Below, in pieces: positions 24,486 to 35,103 of a stretch of DNA of 64,000 nucleotides. Below the pieces are notes generated by a model that did no database searches, was not told the origin of the DNA, and was given only the letters and a program-made list of their open reading frames with translations. The position numbers and the translations under genes are program-made. Origin of the DNA: Otatea glauca (taxonomy: Eukaryota; Streptophyta; Magnoliopsida; Poales; Poaceae); assembly GCA_036346275.1 (NCBI GenBank), contig CM070730.1:8494309-8558308 (forward strand), read 5' to 3'. How positions within the stretch are numbered: the first letter of the stretch is position 1; each line of letters starts with the position of its first letter.

Positions 24486-27400
24486 ATGTCGTGGCGGAGT
24501 GCTCGCGCCAAGACAGCCGCCGGCGCTTCGGCTTGGTGAAGAAGGGTTTCCTCATGCCGCAGACCTTTCGGGTGGAGGGTGCCGATCGGGCTATCACCCC
24601 CGCGTGGGCGGCGAGATCGTGGTGCCCCTCGTTTTTCGAGCGCGGCTTTGGCTCGCCACGCACCCGCTCGTCCGGGGCTGTTGTTTCATTACAAGGTGGA
24701 GGTGCACCATCTTAACCCTAATGGGGTCCTCCACATCGCCATCTTCATCACGTTGTCGCGCGGCCTTCTTGGGGATCGAGCCGCACTGGGCGTTGTGGAG
24801 GCACTTCTTCCAGGCAAGGCTCTGGAAGGACAGGCCGTCGGACGCCGCGGCGCCTCTGGGTGGCCTGGCCCTCCAGCTTCGCCCCGGTCGGAGCACGGAG
24901 TACCTGGAGGTGAAGCGCCTCGTCTAACAAGGGTGGCGTTCAATGGCTCTACGCTCAAACGGCGGCAGCGCCCCTCGTTTCACCGGAGAGCTTCCGTGGC
25001 GGAGGAGCGGTGGAACTGGGCGCCAAAAGAGGAGAAGAACAAAGCGGCCCGATCGTGGAGCAGATCAGGGCTCAAAGGAGGCGGGGGCTCACCGGGGACG
25101 TGGTTGTGCGCGCCTTCATGGGGATGCGCGTGCAACCACTTGTGCACAGGCCGCACCCCCTGTTCCGGTATGCGGGGCCGTCCGACCGGGCGAGGATGGC
25201 AGAACCCGAGCTGGCCGCGTCTGAGGTGGAGGCCCGGGTGGCGGCGTACGTTCGGCAGCGGCATGCTGTGGCGCGGATGGCCACCCGAGCCATTCTCGGT
25301 GGCTTTTCCGCGAACCGTAAGCCGGTGAAATTCCTTTCTCGCTCTCTTTTCTCTCGCCCTTCAGACTTGACCGACATTCTGCATCCTCTCAGGGGCTCAT
25401 GGGGATGTCTTCCCAGGCGCCGCTCCCGGGGGATAAGGAAGCGCGGGCGGCCGCCCGGGCGAGGACGGCAGAGGCTGACTCCTCCCGCAAGAAGCGGAAG
25501 GAGGAAAGGAGGAGGAAGAAAAGTAAGGAACGCAGCGGTGCAAGCGCGAGGATGTGTCGAGACCACCGCCGTGGGGACGACTTCCATCGACAATGGCGGA
25601 GTGCCTCCGCCACCCCTATGGTGGGTTTTTTCCGACCGCCGATCGGCGGCGCCCGAGCGTGGACTCGGCCGAGGCGGCATCACGGGCCCGTGGCCACGGA
25701 TCCTCGGTGGGGTGATCTTGCGCTTGCGGTCGCCGCAGCGTCTCGGTGGAGGTGGCTTCTGTGGAAGCGACCGCCGACGACCTTGGCGGGGCGGCAAAGA
25801 GAGCGCGCGTGCCACGCACCCTTCGGCCTTGTAAGTGTATTATTATTTTATTTTTGGAGCATTTTCTTCTTGGCAAAGCCGCCCGGCGACTCTTAATCTT
25901 TGCAACGCGGCGCCTATCTTGGGGTGATCGTGGGCGTGCCACATCGGCCCCGCAAATAACGGGCGCCGGTGATTCAGTGACCCGGTTGGGTCGGCGAAGG
26001 TCGCGGCGTCGGCGTCGAGGGCGCGATCGCCTCGAGGGGACAGAGCCCCACCCGAGGTCGTGCAAGAAGAACTTCCGCCGCCTCGGCGAGACCCTCCGGA
26101 CGACGTGATCGTCGTTTCGGAGGATGAGACAACGGCGTTGCCGGTGATCGCGCCAGTCGTGGCGGAGCCGGCGAGGAGGTGCCCGACCCCTCGTCCCAGG
26201 GGGAGGTGCCGACCGATGCCCTCAGCGCAGTCGCCGAGGATTTGAAGGTTGACCTCGTCACCCTTGCCCATGGTGCTTTGGACGGTGGCGCCCCGCCCGA
26301 CAGGCGAGCGGAGGTGCGCCGCCGGGTGTAATTCCCGGGTCGGGCATCATGGGTGAGGCGGAGGAGAGCGAGTGGGCCACCCTTCGGCAAGGCGCTATTG
26401 TGGCGTGGCCGAGATAGGCGGATCCGTGAAGGTCTAGCCCTTGCTCTGAAGTCTTCCACCAGGGCGCTGGATATGATGGTCGGGGGAGTCCAGCCAGTCG
26501 CCCATGTAGGTCACGAAAAAGTTCTGATTCGTTGCACATTTTTGATAGTTCTTCCGTGCGACCAACGGAGTGTCGACATTTTCGCAAAGCACTTGCGGGA
26601 TCGCCGTCGCGTCGGTAGCCGAAGCTCTCGCGCTCAGCCCGACGATCGTGGCGGCGGTGCGGAGGAGTGCGATCAGTGCGCCTTGAGCTGCGCCTAGCCC
26701 AGGAGGCCCTGCGCATTAGGCGGTCGAGGCGGTGGTGATCCGCCAAGGATTTGAAGAGGCCACAAAGGCCCTTCATGATGAGCGCCTAGGAGCCAAGGCT
26801 TTGAGGGCGAAAGTGGCGGAATCGAGTCCTTCGACGGAGGTCACCGAGGCCAAGGATGCCGTTGTTGCCGCGGAGGATCGCATGAGACGCAGTAACACGT
26901 CTGCGGACCGAGCGAACAAGGCTCTGGGGACGCCGCCGAAGTTCGCCCGAGCGGCGGCCTTTCGGAAGGAGGTGGCCGAGCCAAGACTTCATCGAGGCGC
27001 CAAGTCGGAAGGCCGCAATCGACCAACTCGCGGCCGTAAGTGTCTCAATTCTTCAATTAAGTTTGGGGTGCGACCCACAGGCGAACTTATCCAAAATCTC
27101 CGCAATCCGCAGAGCGCAGAAGAATCGAGCGCCGCCGTGGAGGCGCAGAGAACGGCCGGCCGCCCGTGACGTGGCGATCGTGGCGGGACGAGGCCCGGCG
27201 GCGTTGAAGGTTCCGAGGACGGTCGGGCCGAGATGAGCGCCGAGTGGAGGCCCTCCGCAAGGCGGTCGGAGGTCTCGCGACCGCATCCTGGAGCCGGGCA
27301 GCTCGAGTGCCTTGCTTCCGCTACCGCCCGAGTGCGGACCGTAGAAGAGGCGGTGGTCACCGCGCTGCGCTTGAGCTTCATCGGCGCTGGTCAACACCAT

Positions 27401-27603
27401 CTCGTACTACGACGCATCGACCTCGCGGTGGTGGGGAGCGGCGAGCTGGGAACCGGATCGACGAGGAGATCGATCGGTTCGAGCTCTTGGTTGAGCCGCG
27501 ACGCCGGAGATCGCCACCGCATCCGCCGCAGCCGCCTTCCAGAAGCGAGGCGCCAACTCTCCGCCCGCCACCGGCCGCCGTCAAGAAGAGTAGAAAAAGT
27601 TAG
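24486..27603 (+). pseudogene. Antisense gene in the gypsy tail, putative gypsy-type transposon protein (Transposase_28-like)
   Basis: This lies on the strand opposite to gag-pol. From the ATG at 24,486 the frame stops after 17 codons, but recognisable protein continues in other frames. The pieces are FFERGFGSPRT (about 24,636), LLFHYKVEVHHLNPNGVLHI (about 24,680-24,740) and FLGIEPHWALWRHFFQ (about 24,769-24,816). Their order fits the family I know as PF04195, putative gypsy type transposon, widespread in grass retroelements. Later segments (26,730-27,170) are charged and alanine-rich, as in the coiled-coil tail of such proteins, and the last frame ends at 27,603. At least three frame changes occur in the first 350 bp. 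Its function is unknown; Tat elements such as Grande also carry antisense genes. The family match is from memory and not searched. Confidence 0.6.
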
Positions 27604-27819
27604 CTTTATCCTTCTTAGATTGTAAAGACCGTTATTTAAACAATCTTGAAATTATCAAGTCCCGAATCGTCCCTCGTCCTTTTTCGTATTTAGGATGAGC
27701 GTTTGGCGACCATAGCCCTAAGGACCGCAGGGCCACTTGTGCGTAGGTCGGGTTGTTTTGGGAGGAGCGAGGTGGATTGGAGACTTGGCTATGCACGTGA
27801 TACTGCGCACTTGTGAGGA

Positions 27820-28190
27820 TAGGAGTGTTCTAGACCGGCCGGGGATCTTTCCACTCGGGCACTTCCTTCTTCCGCAAAGTGCTACTTAGCAACCGTAGCA
27901 TTGGGCGAGAGGCCGTAACACTTGGGTTGAGAGGGTTACCGCCGGGATGGACCTCATGACGGTCGGGTCACGTGCCCTCATAAGCGCGTGGGATAGCCGA
28001 GTTCGTGCGGGGAGGAGTGTTCCTCGCCGACCCAAAGGTCACTCCACTCGGGTACTTCCTTCTTCCGAAGTGTTAGCAACCATAGCCATTGGGCGAGGGT
28101 GTAGCACTTGGGTCAAAGGAGTTACCGCCGGGAAGGACCTTGTGGTCGGTTGGGTCATCAACCCGCATAGCGCCGGCCGACCGAGTACTG
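27820..28190 (+). repeat. Two-copy imperfect direct repeat in the gypsy tail
   Basis: A unit of about 180 bp containing CCACTCGGG, ACTTCCTTCTTCCG, ATTGGGCGAG and GTTACCGCCGGGA occurs twice in succession (about 27,826-28,010 and 28,011-28,180). It lies in the non-coding 3' region. Confidence 0.65.
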
Positions 28191-28300
28191 AACGGGCGCC
28201 GAAGGCAGCTCCCAGAAAGTCGCACTGGCGACTGTGTGCTCGGAAGGAAGAAGGTAAAGAGCATGCTAGGAAGAGGAAAGAGTTTAGGGATAGAATCGCC

Positions 28301-29172
28301 TTAACTTTTCAATGTTCCGGGCATTAGGAGGATGCGACCATCGGCGTCCTTGAGTCGGAAGGTGCGGTCGGAGAACTTCCACGACGGTGAAAGGACCCTC
28401 CTGTGGGGCGTCCACTTGTGCTTATCTTTGGTTGTCCGACCGACGCAGAACCAAGTCGCCAATACCAAGGATCGATCCTCGAACTTGGCGGTTGTGGTAG
28501 CGGCGCAGGCTTGCCGATATCCGCCGCCGCGCAGACGGCCACGCCGCGCGCCTCCGAAATGGTCGATGGCGTCTTGTTGCGGCGAGCCCCGAGCCTCATC
28601 GAAGGCTTGCAATCTCGGGAGCCGTATTCGGTCGATGGGCAAAGCGGCTTCGGCCACGAACACCATAAAGAAGGGTGTGAACCCGGTCGCCGGCTCGGCG
28701 TGGTCCGCAGACTCAGAGCACGGAGGGGCTCGGCTACCCAGCGCCTGCGAAATGCTCGAGCCGATGAAGATCCGCGCTTGAGTCCTTGAAGGATCATGCC
28801 GTTAGTGCGCTCGACGGCCGTTAGTCCGCGGATAGGCTATCTGCGCCCAATCGACACGGATGTTGAAGTCGCCACGAACTCGAAATTCCTTCCCGTGAAG
28901 CGTGTTCGTTGTCGGTGATGATGGAGTTTGGGACTCCAAACCTAAAAACGATGTCGCGGAAGAAGATGGCCGCTTGTACCGACGTGGCGCCACGACCGCT
29001 TGGCCTCTATCCACTTGGTGAACTTGTCTACCGCGACGAGTAGGTGGGTGAAGCCCCGGCGCTTTCTGAAAGGTTCGACCAAATCGAGTCCCAGACGGCA
29101 AAAGGCCACGTGATGGGGATCGCTCAGAAGCTTAAATTTGGCGAGATGCGTCTGCCGAGCAAAGAACCGCAT
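28301..29172 (-). pseudogene. Integrase remnant of the gypsy element
   Basis: At 28,942-29,172 the minus strand reads through GLDLVEPFRKRRGFTHLLVA and VDKFTKWIEAK, the start of the rve integrase core including its first catalytic aspartate. The frame then shifts. At 28,301-28,666 a further piece starting FVAEAALPIDRIRLPRLQ matches the C-terminal part that follows the core in Ty3/gypsy integrases. The intervening core with the other two acidic residues is scattered over other frames. Integrase inserts the cDNA into the host genome. Confidence 0.75.
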
Positions 29173-29476
29173 CCTTCACAAAGCGTCACGATATGCTCGG
29201 CGCCCGACACGCGGTTGGCCAAGAGAAACCTTGTCGAAAGGCCTTTCCCACAAGAGATCGGGTGCTGCGTGGTGACCGCAGACTACGTGTGTATGTCGTC
29301 CGGAAATTGTTTTCCTTGGTCGGTCAAGATACATTTTGGAGGACCGGAGGACTCCTTTGTAGAGGTCCAGGCCGATCAGGGCGAAGGATTTTGCCCGCCG
29401 GCGAGGCGCCGGCCTCGGTCGGGTCGGGAAGTGACCCGTCCGTCAAGCGGTCGATGTAGGGCCTCCTCGATCGGAC

Positions 29477-30127
29477 TCAAGTGCTAGCACACCGCGGGCG
29501 ATCCGGCCAAGTCTTTGCCCGCCGCAAGGCGTCGGTCGGGCGACCGTCTTTGGATTGGTCGGGTGGCCGCCACCGCCGAGTCGGTGGACGATGGCCGCAG
29601 GAGGTCGAGACGAAGATCCCGGCGGGACGGGCTCTCTGCTGGAGGCAAGATTGGCGGTGATCGGCCTCGCCATTGTAGCGTCGGTAGCTATGGTGAAGCT
29701 CGAAACCCTTGAACCGCTCCTCGAGCCGCGTGCTTTCGACGATCTGACGCGGCCATGCGGGCGTCTCGGGCTCCGCGGCCTTCATGACTTGGTCGACGAC
29801 AAGCTTGGAGTCCCCGTGGACGAGCCGCGAGCACCGAGGTCGGCGGCGATCCGAGACCGTTGACGAGCCTCGTGACTCGGCAATGTTGTTGGTCGCGTCG
29901 AAGAGCAACCTAATGGTATATTGAAGCCTGCTCCCGAGTGGGAGATGATGGCGACTCCGCGCCGCGCCATTCTTGGTGTAAGACCCGTCAAGTACATTGT
30001 CCAAGCTCGGGGTCTTCACCACGGTGGTGCACAGGCTTGGTCCACTCGGCGACGAAGTCGGCGAGCTCGCGACTTGATCGCCGTCCAGGGACGATATTAT
30101 GCCGTGGCCGCTAAGCTCGGCGCCCAT
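29477..30127 (-). pseudogene. Archaeal-type RNase H (second RNase H) of the gypsy element, frameshifted
   Basis: Pieces readable on the minus strand include VLDGSYTKNGAA, LQYTIRLLFDATNNIAES and HGDSKLVVDQVMK, in the order expected for the extra RNase H typical of Tat-lineage elements. The frame changes between the first two motifs and again after the third. The domain lies between the reverse transcriptase/RNase H region and integrase, as in relatives. Confidence 0.75.
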
Positions 30128-30458
30128 TTGGCTATCCTTCCCGAGGCATCGCGATTGTGGATGATCTCGCCTAGTGGGGACGTGGTCACCACGGTGATGG
30201 CGTGTTGATCGAAGTAGTGAACGAGTTTCCTCTTTGCGATGAGCACCGCAGAGTAACTTCGCACTGTGGTACCGAGTCTTGGACTCGGAAAGTACTCATC
30301 GATGAAGTAGACCGCCGTTGTACCTTGAGCTCACGGCCTTCTTCTCGCTCGCTCCACCACGAGGGCCGCTACCGACGACTTGGGTAGTGGCAATGATGTA
30401 GAGGAGCAGCGGTTCACCGGTGCCGGGCGACCAGGGTGGCGGCGAGGACAGAAGGCCT

Positions 30459-31355
30459 TCAAGCGGGTGAGGGCCTCCCGAGCCTCGGTGTCCAAGCGAA
30501 GCGGTCGGATTTCTTGAGCAGCCTGTAGAGCGGCATTCCGCGTTCGCCGAGGCGAGACACGAAACGGCTCAAAGCCGCCAGGCATCCGGTCAGCCTCTGG
30601 ACCCCTTTGAGGTTGCTGACCGGGCCCATCCTCGCGATCGCCGAGATCTTCTCCTGATTGGCCTCGATGCCTCGCTCAGAGACGATGAAGCCTAAGAGCT
30701 TTCCTTTGGGGACCCCGAAGACGCACTTCTCTGGGTTGAGCTTTATGCGAAACCGTCGAAGGTTCGCGAAAGTCTCTTCTAGGTCGGCGATAAGGTCGTC
30801 AGCCTTTCTGGTCTTTACGACAATATCGTCGACATATGCCTCAACGTTGCGGCCGATCTGGTCATTGAAGCACGTTTGCATACATCGCTGGTATGTAGCG
30901 CCCGCGTTCTTCAGGCCGAAGGGCATTGTGACATAGCAGAACGAGCCGAACGGAGTGATGAAGGAAGTCGCGAGCTGGTCGGACTCCTTTAGCGCAATCT
31001 GGTGGTAGCCCGAGTAGGCATCCAGAAAGGAAAGAGACTCGCACCCAGCGGTGGAGTCGATGACTTGGTCGATGCGAGGTAAGGGGAATGGGTCCTTGGG
31101 GCATGCTTTGTTGAGACTCGTATAGTCAACACACATTCTCCATTGCCCGTTCTTCTTTTTTACAAGTACCGGGTTGGCTAGCCACTCAGGGTGGCGCACC
31201 TCTTTTACGAACCCTGCCGCCAAGAGTTTGGCGATCTCCTCCCCTATAACCCTGCGCCTTTCCTCGTCGAAGCGGCGCAGGCGTTGGGCGACCGGCTTTG
31301 AGCCTGGTCGGACGCTCAAGGAGTGCTCGGCGACCTCCTTTGGAATGCCCGGCAT
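30459..31355 (-). CDS. Reverse transcriptase segment of the gypsy polyprotein
   Basis: An open frame of 298 residues carries a complete Ty3/gypsy RT core. It has WRMCVDYTSLNKACPKD near residues 72-88, FLDAYSGYHQI near 110-120, MPFGLKNAGATYQR near 145-158, and the catalytic YVDD at residues 174-177 (30,825-30,836). It is probably part of a longer pol polyprotein, so the first methionine is not the biological start. The frame runs about 90 residues past the catalytic motif into the thumb/connection and then breaks before RNase H. Its product copies element RNA into cDNA in cytoplasmic particles. This is the best-preserved part of the element together with gag. Confidence 0.9.
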   Translation of the reverse strand: MPGIPKEVAEHSLSVRPGSKPVAQRLRRFDEERRRVIGEEIAKLLAAGFVKEVRHPEWLANPVLVKKKNGQWRMCVDYTSLNKACPKDPFPLPRIDQVIDSTAGCESLSFLDAYSGYHQIALKESDQLATSFITPFGSFCYVTMPFGLKNAGATYQRCMQTCFNDQIGRNVEAYVDDIVVKTRKADDLIADLEETFANLRRFRIKLNPEKCVFGVPKGKLLGFIVSERGIEANQEKISAIARMGPVSNLKGVQRLTGCLAALSRFVSRLGERGMPLYRLLKKSDRFAWTPRLGRPSPA

Positions 31356-31935
31356 GTCGGAGGACCTCCATGCGAAGACATCTTTGTTAGTGCGGAGGAA
31401 GTCGACGAGCGCGCTTTCCTATTTGGCGGGGCGTGGCTCGACCAGACGGTCTTGGTCGGATCACGTGGATCGACCGTGACCTCCTTCGTGTCCTCGGCGA
31501 TTTGAAGGATCCCGCCCGATTTCTTCGGATTGAGGGACGGACTCGCGGCTTCCTTCCGAGCTTGTTGAGTTCCGCAGAGGCAACGATCGCCGAGGCGAGC
31601 TCGCGCCGCCGCGCTCGCGATTGAAGGCAGCTGGAAGGACGATGCGCGGTGATGACTCCATGCGGTCCGGGCATCTTCAGCTTGAGGTAGGCGTAGCTGG
31701 GGATCGCCATGAACTTGGCGTAGCATGGCCTCCCAGATGGCGTGGTAGGCGCCGGGAAATCCACGACCTCGAAGGTGAGGGTCTCGGTGCGGAAGTTTCC
31801 GGCCCCGAAGGTGACGGCGGTCGACCGCCCGGCGGATGGGCTTGTCGGCCGGATGACGCCATGGAAAGGTGCCTTGCTTGGCCGGAGGCTTGAGCGCGGG
31901 ACCCCATAGCGTCGAACGCCTCAACGTAGAGGATG
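31356..31935 (-). pseudogene. Protease region of the gypsy polyprotein, frameshifted
   Basis: Between gag and reverse transcriptase the coding sense continues on the minus strand but moves among frames. The position is that of the aspartic protease. I could not find an uninterrupted frame with a clear catalytic D-S/T-G. Confidence 0.5.
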
Positions 31936-33420
31936 TTAAGGCCGCCGCCCCGCCCATCGGCACCTTCGTGAGGCGCCGTTCGACGACGGGTCGACCACCA
32001 CCGGGTACCTTCCGGTGTGGGGACGCGATCGGGTGATCGGTCCGATCAAAGGTGATCGGAACTCCGACCACCGAAGATATTGGGGGACGCCCGGCGTGAC
32101 GGTGTGGACCTCGCGGTAAGCGAGCTTGAGTCGACGCTTGTCGGCGTAGCAAGCCGGTCCTCCGAAGATCATGAGGCAGCCGTCGGGCTCGGGGAACTCG
32201 TCGTCTGCCTTCTTCTCCACCGTTCGCGGGGCCGCGGCGGGCTTCTTTCCTTTGCTCCGCAGCGTGGTGGGGACGCTAGAGAGATAGCGCCTCAGGACTT
32301 CGCAGTCCCGGTACTTGTGCTTGACGGAGAACCCATGGTTCGGGCATGGGCCGTCCATCAATTTCTCGAAGTGGTCGGGCGGCGGTCGGCGCGCCGCCGC
32401 CGCTGGCGAGGCGGTCGACCGTGGCGACCACTTGGGTCTCACGGATCCGCTTCCGTCGCCGCCCGCTTGTCGGCGGTCGGGAGGAGACCCGGTTTGGACG
32501 CCGGGCTCCTGCTGGGCCTTTCCTCCTTCGAAAATAGCCCCTACGGCCTCCTCGCCGGAGGCGTGGTTGGTGGCGATGTCGAGGAGTTCCTTGGTGGTCC
32601 TGGGCTTGAGGCAGCCCAGCTTGTGCACCAAGGCCTTGCAGGAGGTGCCGTAGATGAAGGCTCCCACGACATCGGCGTCGGAGATGTCGGGGAGCTCGTT
32701 GCACTGGCGGGAAAACCGCCGGATGTAGTCCCGGAGGGTTTCCCCTGGCTGCTGTTTGCAGCCCTTCAGTCTCAGTCGAGTTTCGTGGCGCTTGTAAGTG
32801 CCCTGGAAGTTACCGACGAAGAGATTCTTCAAGTCAGCCCAGTTCCTGACAGTTTTTGGCGGCAGGTACTCGAGCCAGGCTCGAGCCGAGTCCGCGAGGT
32901 AGATGGGGAGGTACTGGATGATGAAGAGATCATCTGTCGCTCCCCCAGCCCGGCATGCGAGCCGGTAATCTTCGAGCCAGACACCTGGGTTGGTGGCCCC
33001 GGTGTACTTGGCAATGTTGGTAGGCGCCCGGAATCGGGCGGGGAAATCCGCCTGGCGGATCCCTTGGCAAAAAGCCCGTGGTCCAGGACCATCAGGGCTC
33101 GGGCTGCGGTAGTGGCGCTCACCATCCGCAACACGTGAGTGGCGGCGTCCTCCGCCATCTTTCTTGGCGCCCGAGGGTGGCGCGGATGTTGTAAACATTA
33201 CCGAGGCGCCTGGCGCACCGGGTACGTGAGGCTCGGGTGGTGCGGTCTTGGCGCGCCACCGGCTCCGCATGCAGACTGGGCCCGGTGGCGGAAAGTAGCG
33301 CCGGTGTGGTAGGAGCCGAGGCTGCATGTCTTTGACGGCCGCAAGCGCTCCACCACCCCGAAGGTTCTCGGTAGGTAGCTTTGGCCTCGGGTTTGCGGGC
33401 TCCGGAAGGCCTCGGAGCAA
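31936..33420 (-). CDS. Gag polyprotein of the gypsy element
   Basis: A 494-residue open frame contains the Retrotrans_gag core, from about FPARFRAPTNIAKYTG near residue 130 through WADLKNLFVGNFQGTYKR and LRDYIRRFSRQCNELPD to KELLDIATNHASGEEA near residue 295. Downstream, CPNHGFSVKHKYRDC is a zinc-knuckle-like segment. Gag forms the particle in which reverse transcription occurs. The N-terminal part before residue 120 is low-complexity and may include out-of-frame sequence. The last part may already be read in the wrong frame. Confidence 0.85.
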   Translation of the reverse strand: MLRGLPEPANPRPKLPTENLRGGGALAAVKDMQPRLLPHRRYFPPPGPVCMRSRWRAKTAPPEPHVPGAPGASVMFTTSAPPSGAKKDGGGRRHSRVADGERHYRSPSPDGPGPRAFCQGIRQADFPARFRAPTNIAKYTGATNPGVWLEDYRLACRAGGATDDLFIIQYLPIYLADSARAWLEYLPPKTVRNWADLKNLFVGNFQGTYKRHETRLRLKGCKQQPGETLRDYIRRFSRQCNELPDISDADVVGAFIYGTSCKALVHKLGCLKPRTTKELLDIATNHASGEEAVGAIFEGGKAQQEPGVQTGSPPDRRQAGGDGSGSVRPKWSPRSTASPAAAARRPPPDHFEKLMDGPCPNHGFSVKHKYRDCEVLRRYLSSVPTTLRSKGKKPAAAPRTVEKKADDEFPEPDGCLMIFGGPACYADKRRLKLAYREVHTVTPGVPQYLRWSEFRSPLIGPITRSRPHTGRYPVVVDPSSNGASRRCRWAGRRP

Positions 33421-34182
33421 GACGTGCCGCGCAGCCCACGTTTTGGCTCGCGTGAGGGAAAAACGGGGCGCGGATTCGCCCCACCTTGTGGTGCTCTTGG
33501 CGCGCGGCGCCGTCGCGTCGCCGCCAAAGACTTGCGCGGGCTCGGGCTCGTCTGCCCAGTCGGCCGAGCGGTCGAGCTCGACCGCCGCTCCTCCAGCTCT
33601 CCGCGTTGCGTTGGAGCTCGGGGCGGCGAGCTCGAAGCGTTCAAGGCCATGGCTGGTATTCCCCTCCGTGCCTCGGTCGGCGCCGGACGGGGACCGTCAG
33701 AGCCGCGGTGGCTACGACCAAATCGGCATGCCCGCCACGTTGCACTCGCGAGTGCCGCTGCGGCGGGATACTCCGCGTCGGAGCTGGAGCCGTGGCTGGA
33801 AGAGTCTTCCAGCAACTCGTGGACGGAGGTTGGCATGTAGCCAGCCATCGCCACCAATCGCGAGCCTACGGGGGGTGACATGGTCACCCGCCCGGGCCTA
33901 CGGGAGTTTTCGCCGACCGCGGCGGAGCACTCCTCGGGTTCCGGCTTCGGGGCCTGCAGGGGCGCCCCAAGCCGGAGCTTAGCGAAGCCGCCGGAGAGGA
34001 CGCCCAAGCTCTCGTGGCGCTGTCTTCCGAGGCGGCGGGACGAGCGTGAGCCCTCCGTCGGGTGACGGCGGTCGAGGGAGCCGAAGCGGATCCGGTTCCC
34101 CGGCGCAGTCATGCCGTCGCAGTGGGTGGATGCCATCAGGGAGACAAACGGAATCCGGAGATGGTGATGAAGACGCGCGAAG

Positions 34183-34203
34183 TCCCCTACCTGGCGCGCC
34201 AAC
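34183..34203 (-). other. Primer-binding site of the gypsy element
   Basis: Immediately inside the 5' LTR the minus strand reads TTGGCGCGCCAGGTAGGGGA. The position is that of a tRNA primer site. I did not identify the matching tRNA. Confidence 0.6.
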
Positions 34204-35098
34204 TGTCGGCGTTTTCGGGAGCGCCGGCAAGTAAAATTTGTAAGTCTAGAAGGGTCGCGTTCCACTCCTGAATGGTTAGACTCGTGAGTCCAAGATGTAT
34301 CTTGGTTTGGCCAAGGTCCCTACCCGATTCGTGTGTGGTGGTGTTGTATTACTCTTGGTACAGATGACTGCACAAAGTTTTACAAGCGAGAATGCCAATG
34401 GCTTAGCGAGAGGAGTTTGATAGCGCTCTCTCCCTTTCTTGTTCTTGCTCGTTGTTTTTCTGAATCGTTTAGCCCTGCCTCCTTTTATACAGAAGGAAGG
34501 GGCAGGTTACATCGAGAGTCAGGAGGAAAAGCGAGGTGACCTACGCTAGGAGCTCGGTCCTTCGTCCCGTGGATGGTCGCCACCCGCCTTGCCCATGCCG
34601 GGTTGGTAGCCTTGGTGGTCGGGAGGTTAGGTATTTCCGGGAAGTAGCGTGCTTGCCCTCTCGTGATCCTTGCGAACGCCGACGCCGAGGTGCGTGACGG
34701 TGGTGCCTCGGGAGGAGCGTGCGCTCGTCCAGACGTGACCGGTTGATGGGGCCGAAGCTTTGTCTTCTGATCACCGAGATCTTCTTGGGAAGAGCCACCG
34801 CCTCGTATAGTCGCCCGATTGACCTTATCCGAGGGTGCGTGGCGGTAGGCGGTGAGGACGACACGCGGCACTCGGCGTTCACCACCTTGGTTTGGTTGGA
34901 GTCGGAGATCCCGCCCGCCAAGAGGGGTCGGGGCTGCTGTCTGGTCGGATTCGCTTCCTGGCGGTCGGAAGCGGATGCCTTCGCGATCTCGCAGTGATTC
35001 GTCGGCGGGCGGGCGCGCGCTGTTAAGTGGAGATATGCTTGAGGCTGCTGGCTCGTCGCTTCGGGCTGTTGGGGTATCCTTTTTATTAGTATTCGTCA
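34204..35098 (-). repeat. 5' LTR of the gypsy element
   Basis: Minus-strand start TGACGAATAC at 35,098, end at 34,204 (inverse TGTCGGCG). A minus-strand TATAAAAGG lies at about 34,482-34,490 and is the probable promoter. CATTA follows at 35,099-35,103. Confidence 0.9.
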
Positions 35099-35103
35099 CA
35101 TTA

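Larger units (their letters stand above)
20338..35098 (-). mobile_element. Ty3/gypsy LTR retrotransposon, Tat-type, 14.76 kb, minus orientation
   Basis: Two LTRs of about 0.9 kb (20,338-21,238 and 34,204-35,098) bound a 13-kb interior. The pentamer CATTA lies directly outside both (20,333-20,337 and 35,099-35,103). Coding order on the minus strand is gag, protease region, reverse transcriptase, RNase H, a second archaeal-type RNase H, then integrase, followed by a 7-kb 3' region. The second RNase H and the long 3' tail with an antisense gene point to the Tat lineage (rice RIRE2 and maize Grande are relatives). Only gag and RT have long open frames; the rest is frameshifted, so the element as read is not autonomous. 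It interrupts an hAT-like element. Confidence 0.9.

Noticed and set aside
25010..27400. Numerous long overlapping frames on both strands in the gypsy tail
   Set aside because: Apart from the pieces resembling the antisense transposon-type protein, they have arginine/alanine/proline-rich composition and no motif; they are GC-content shadows.
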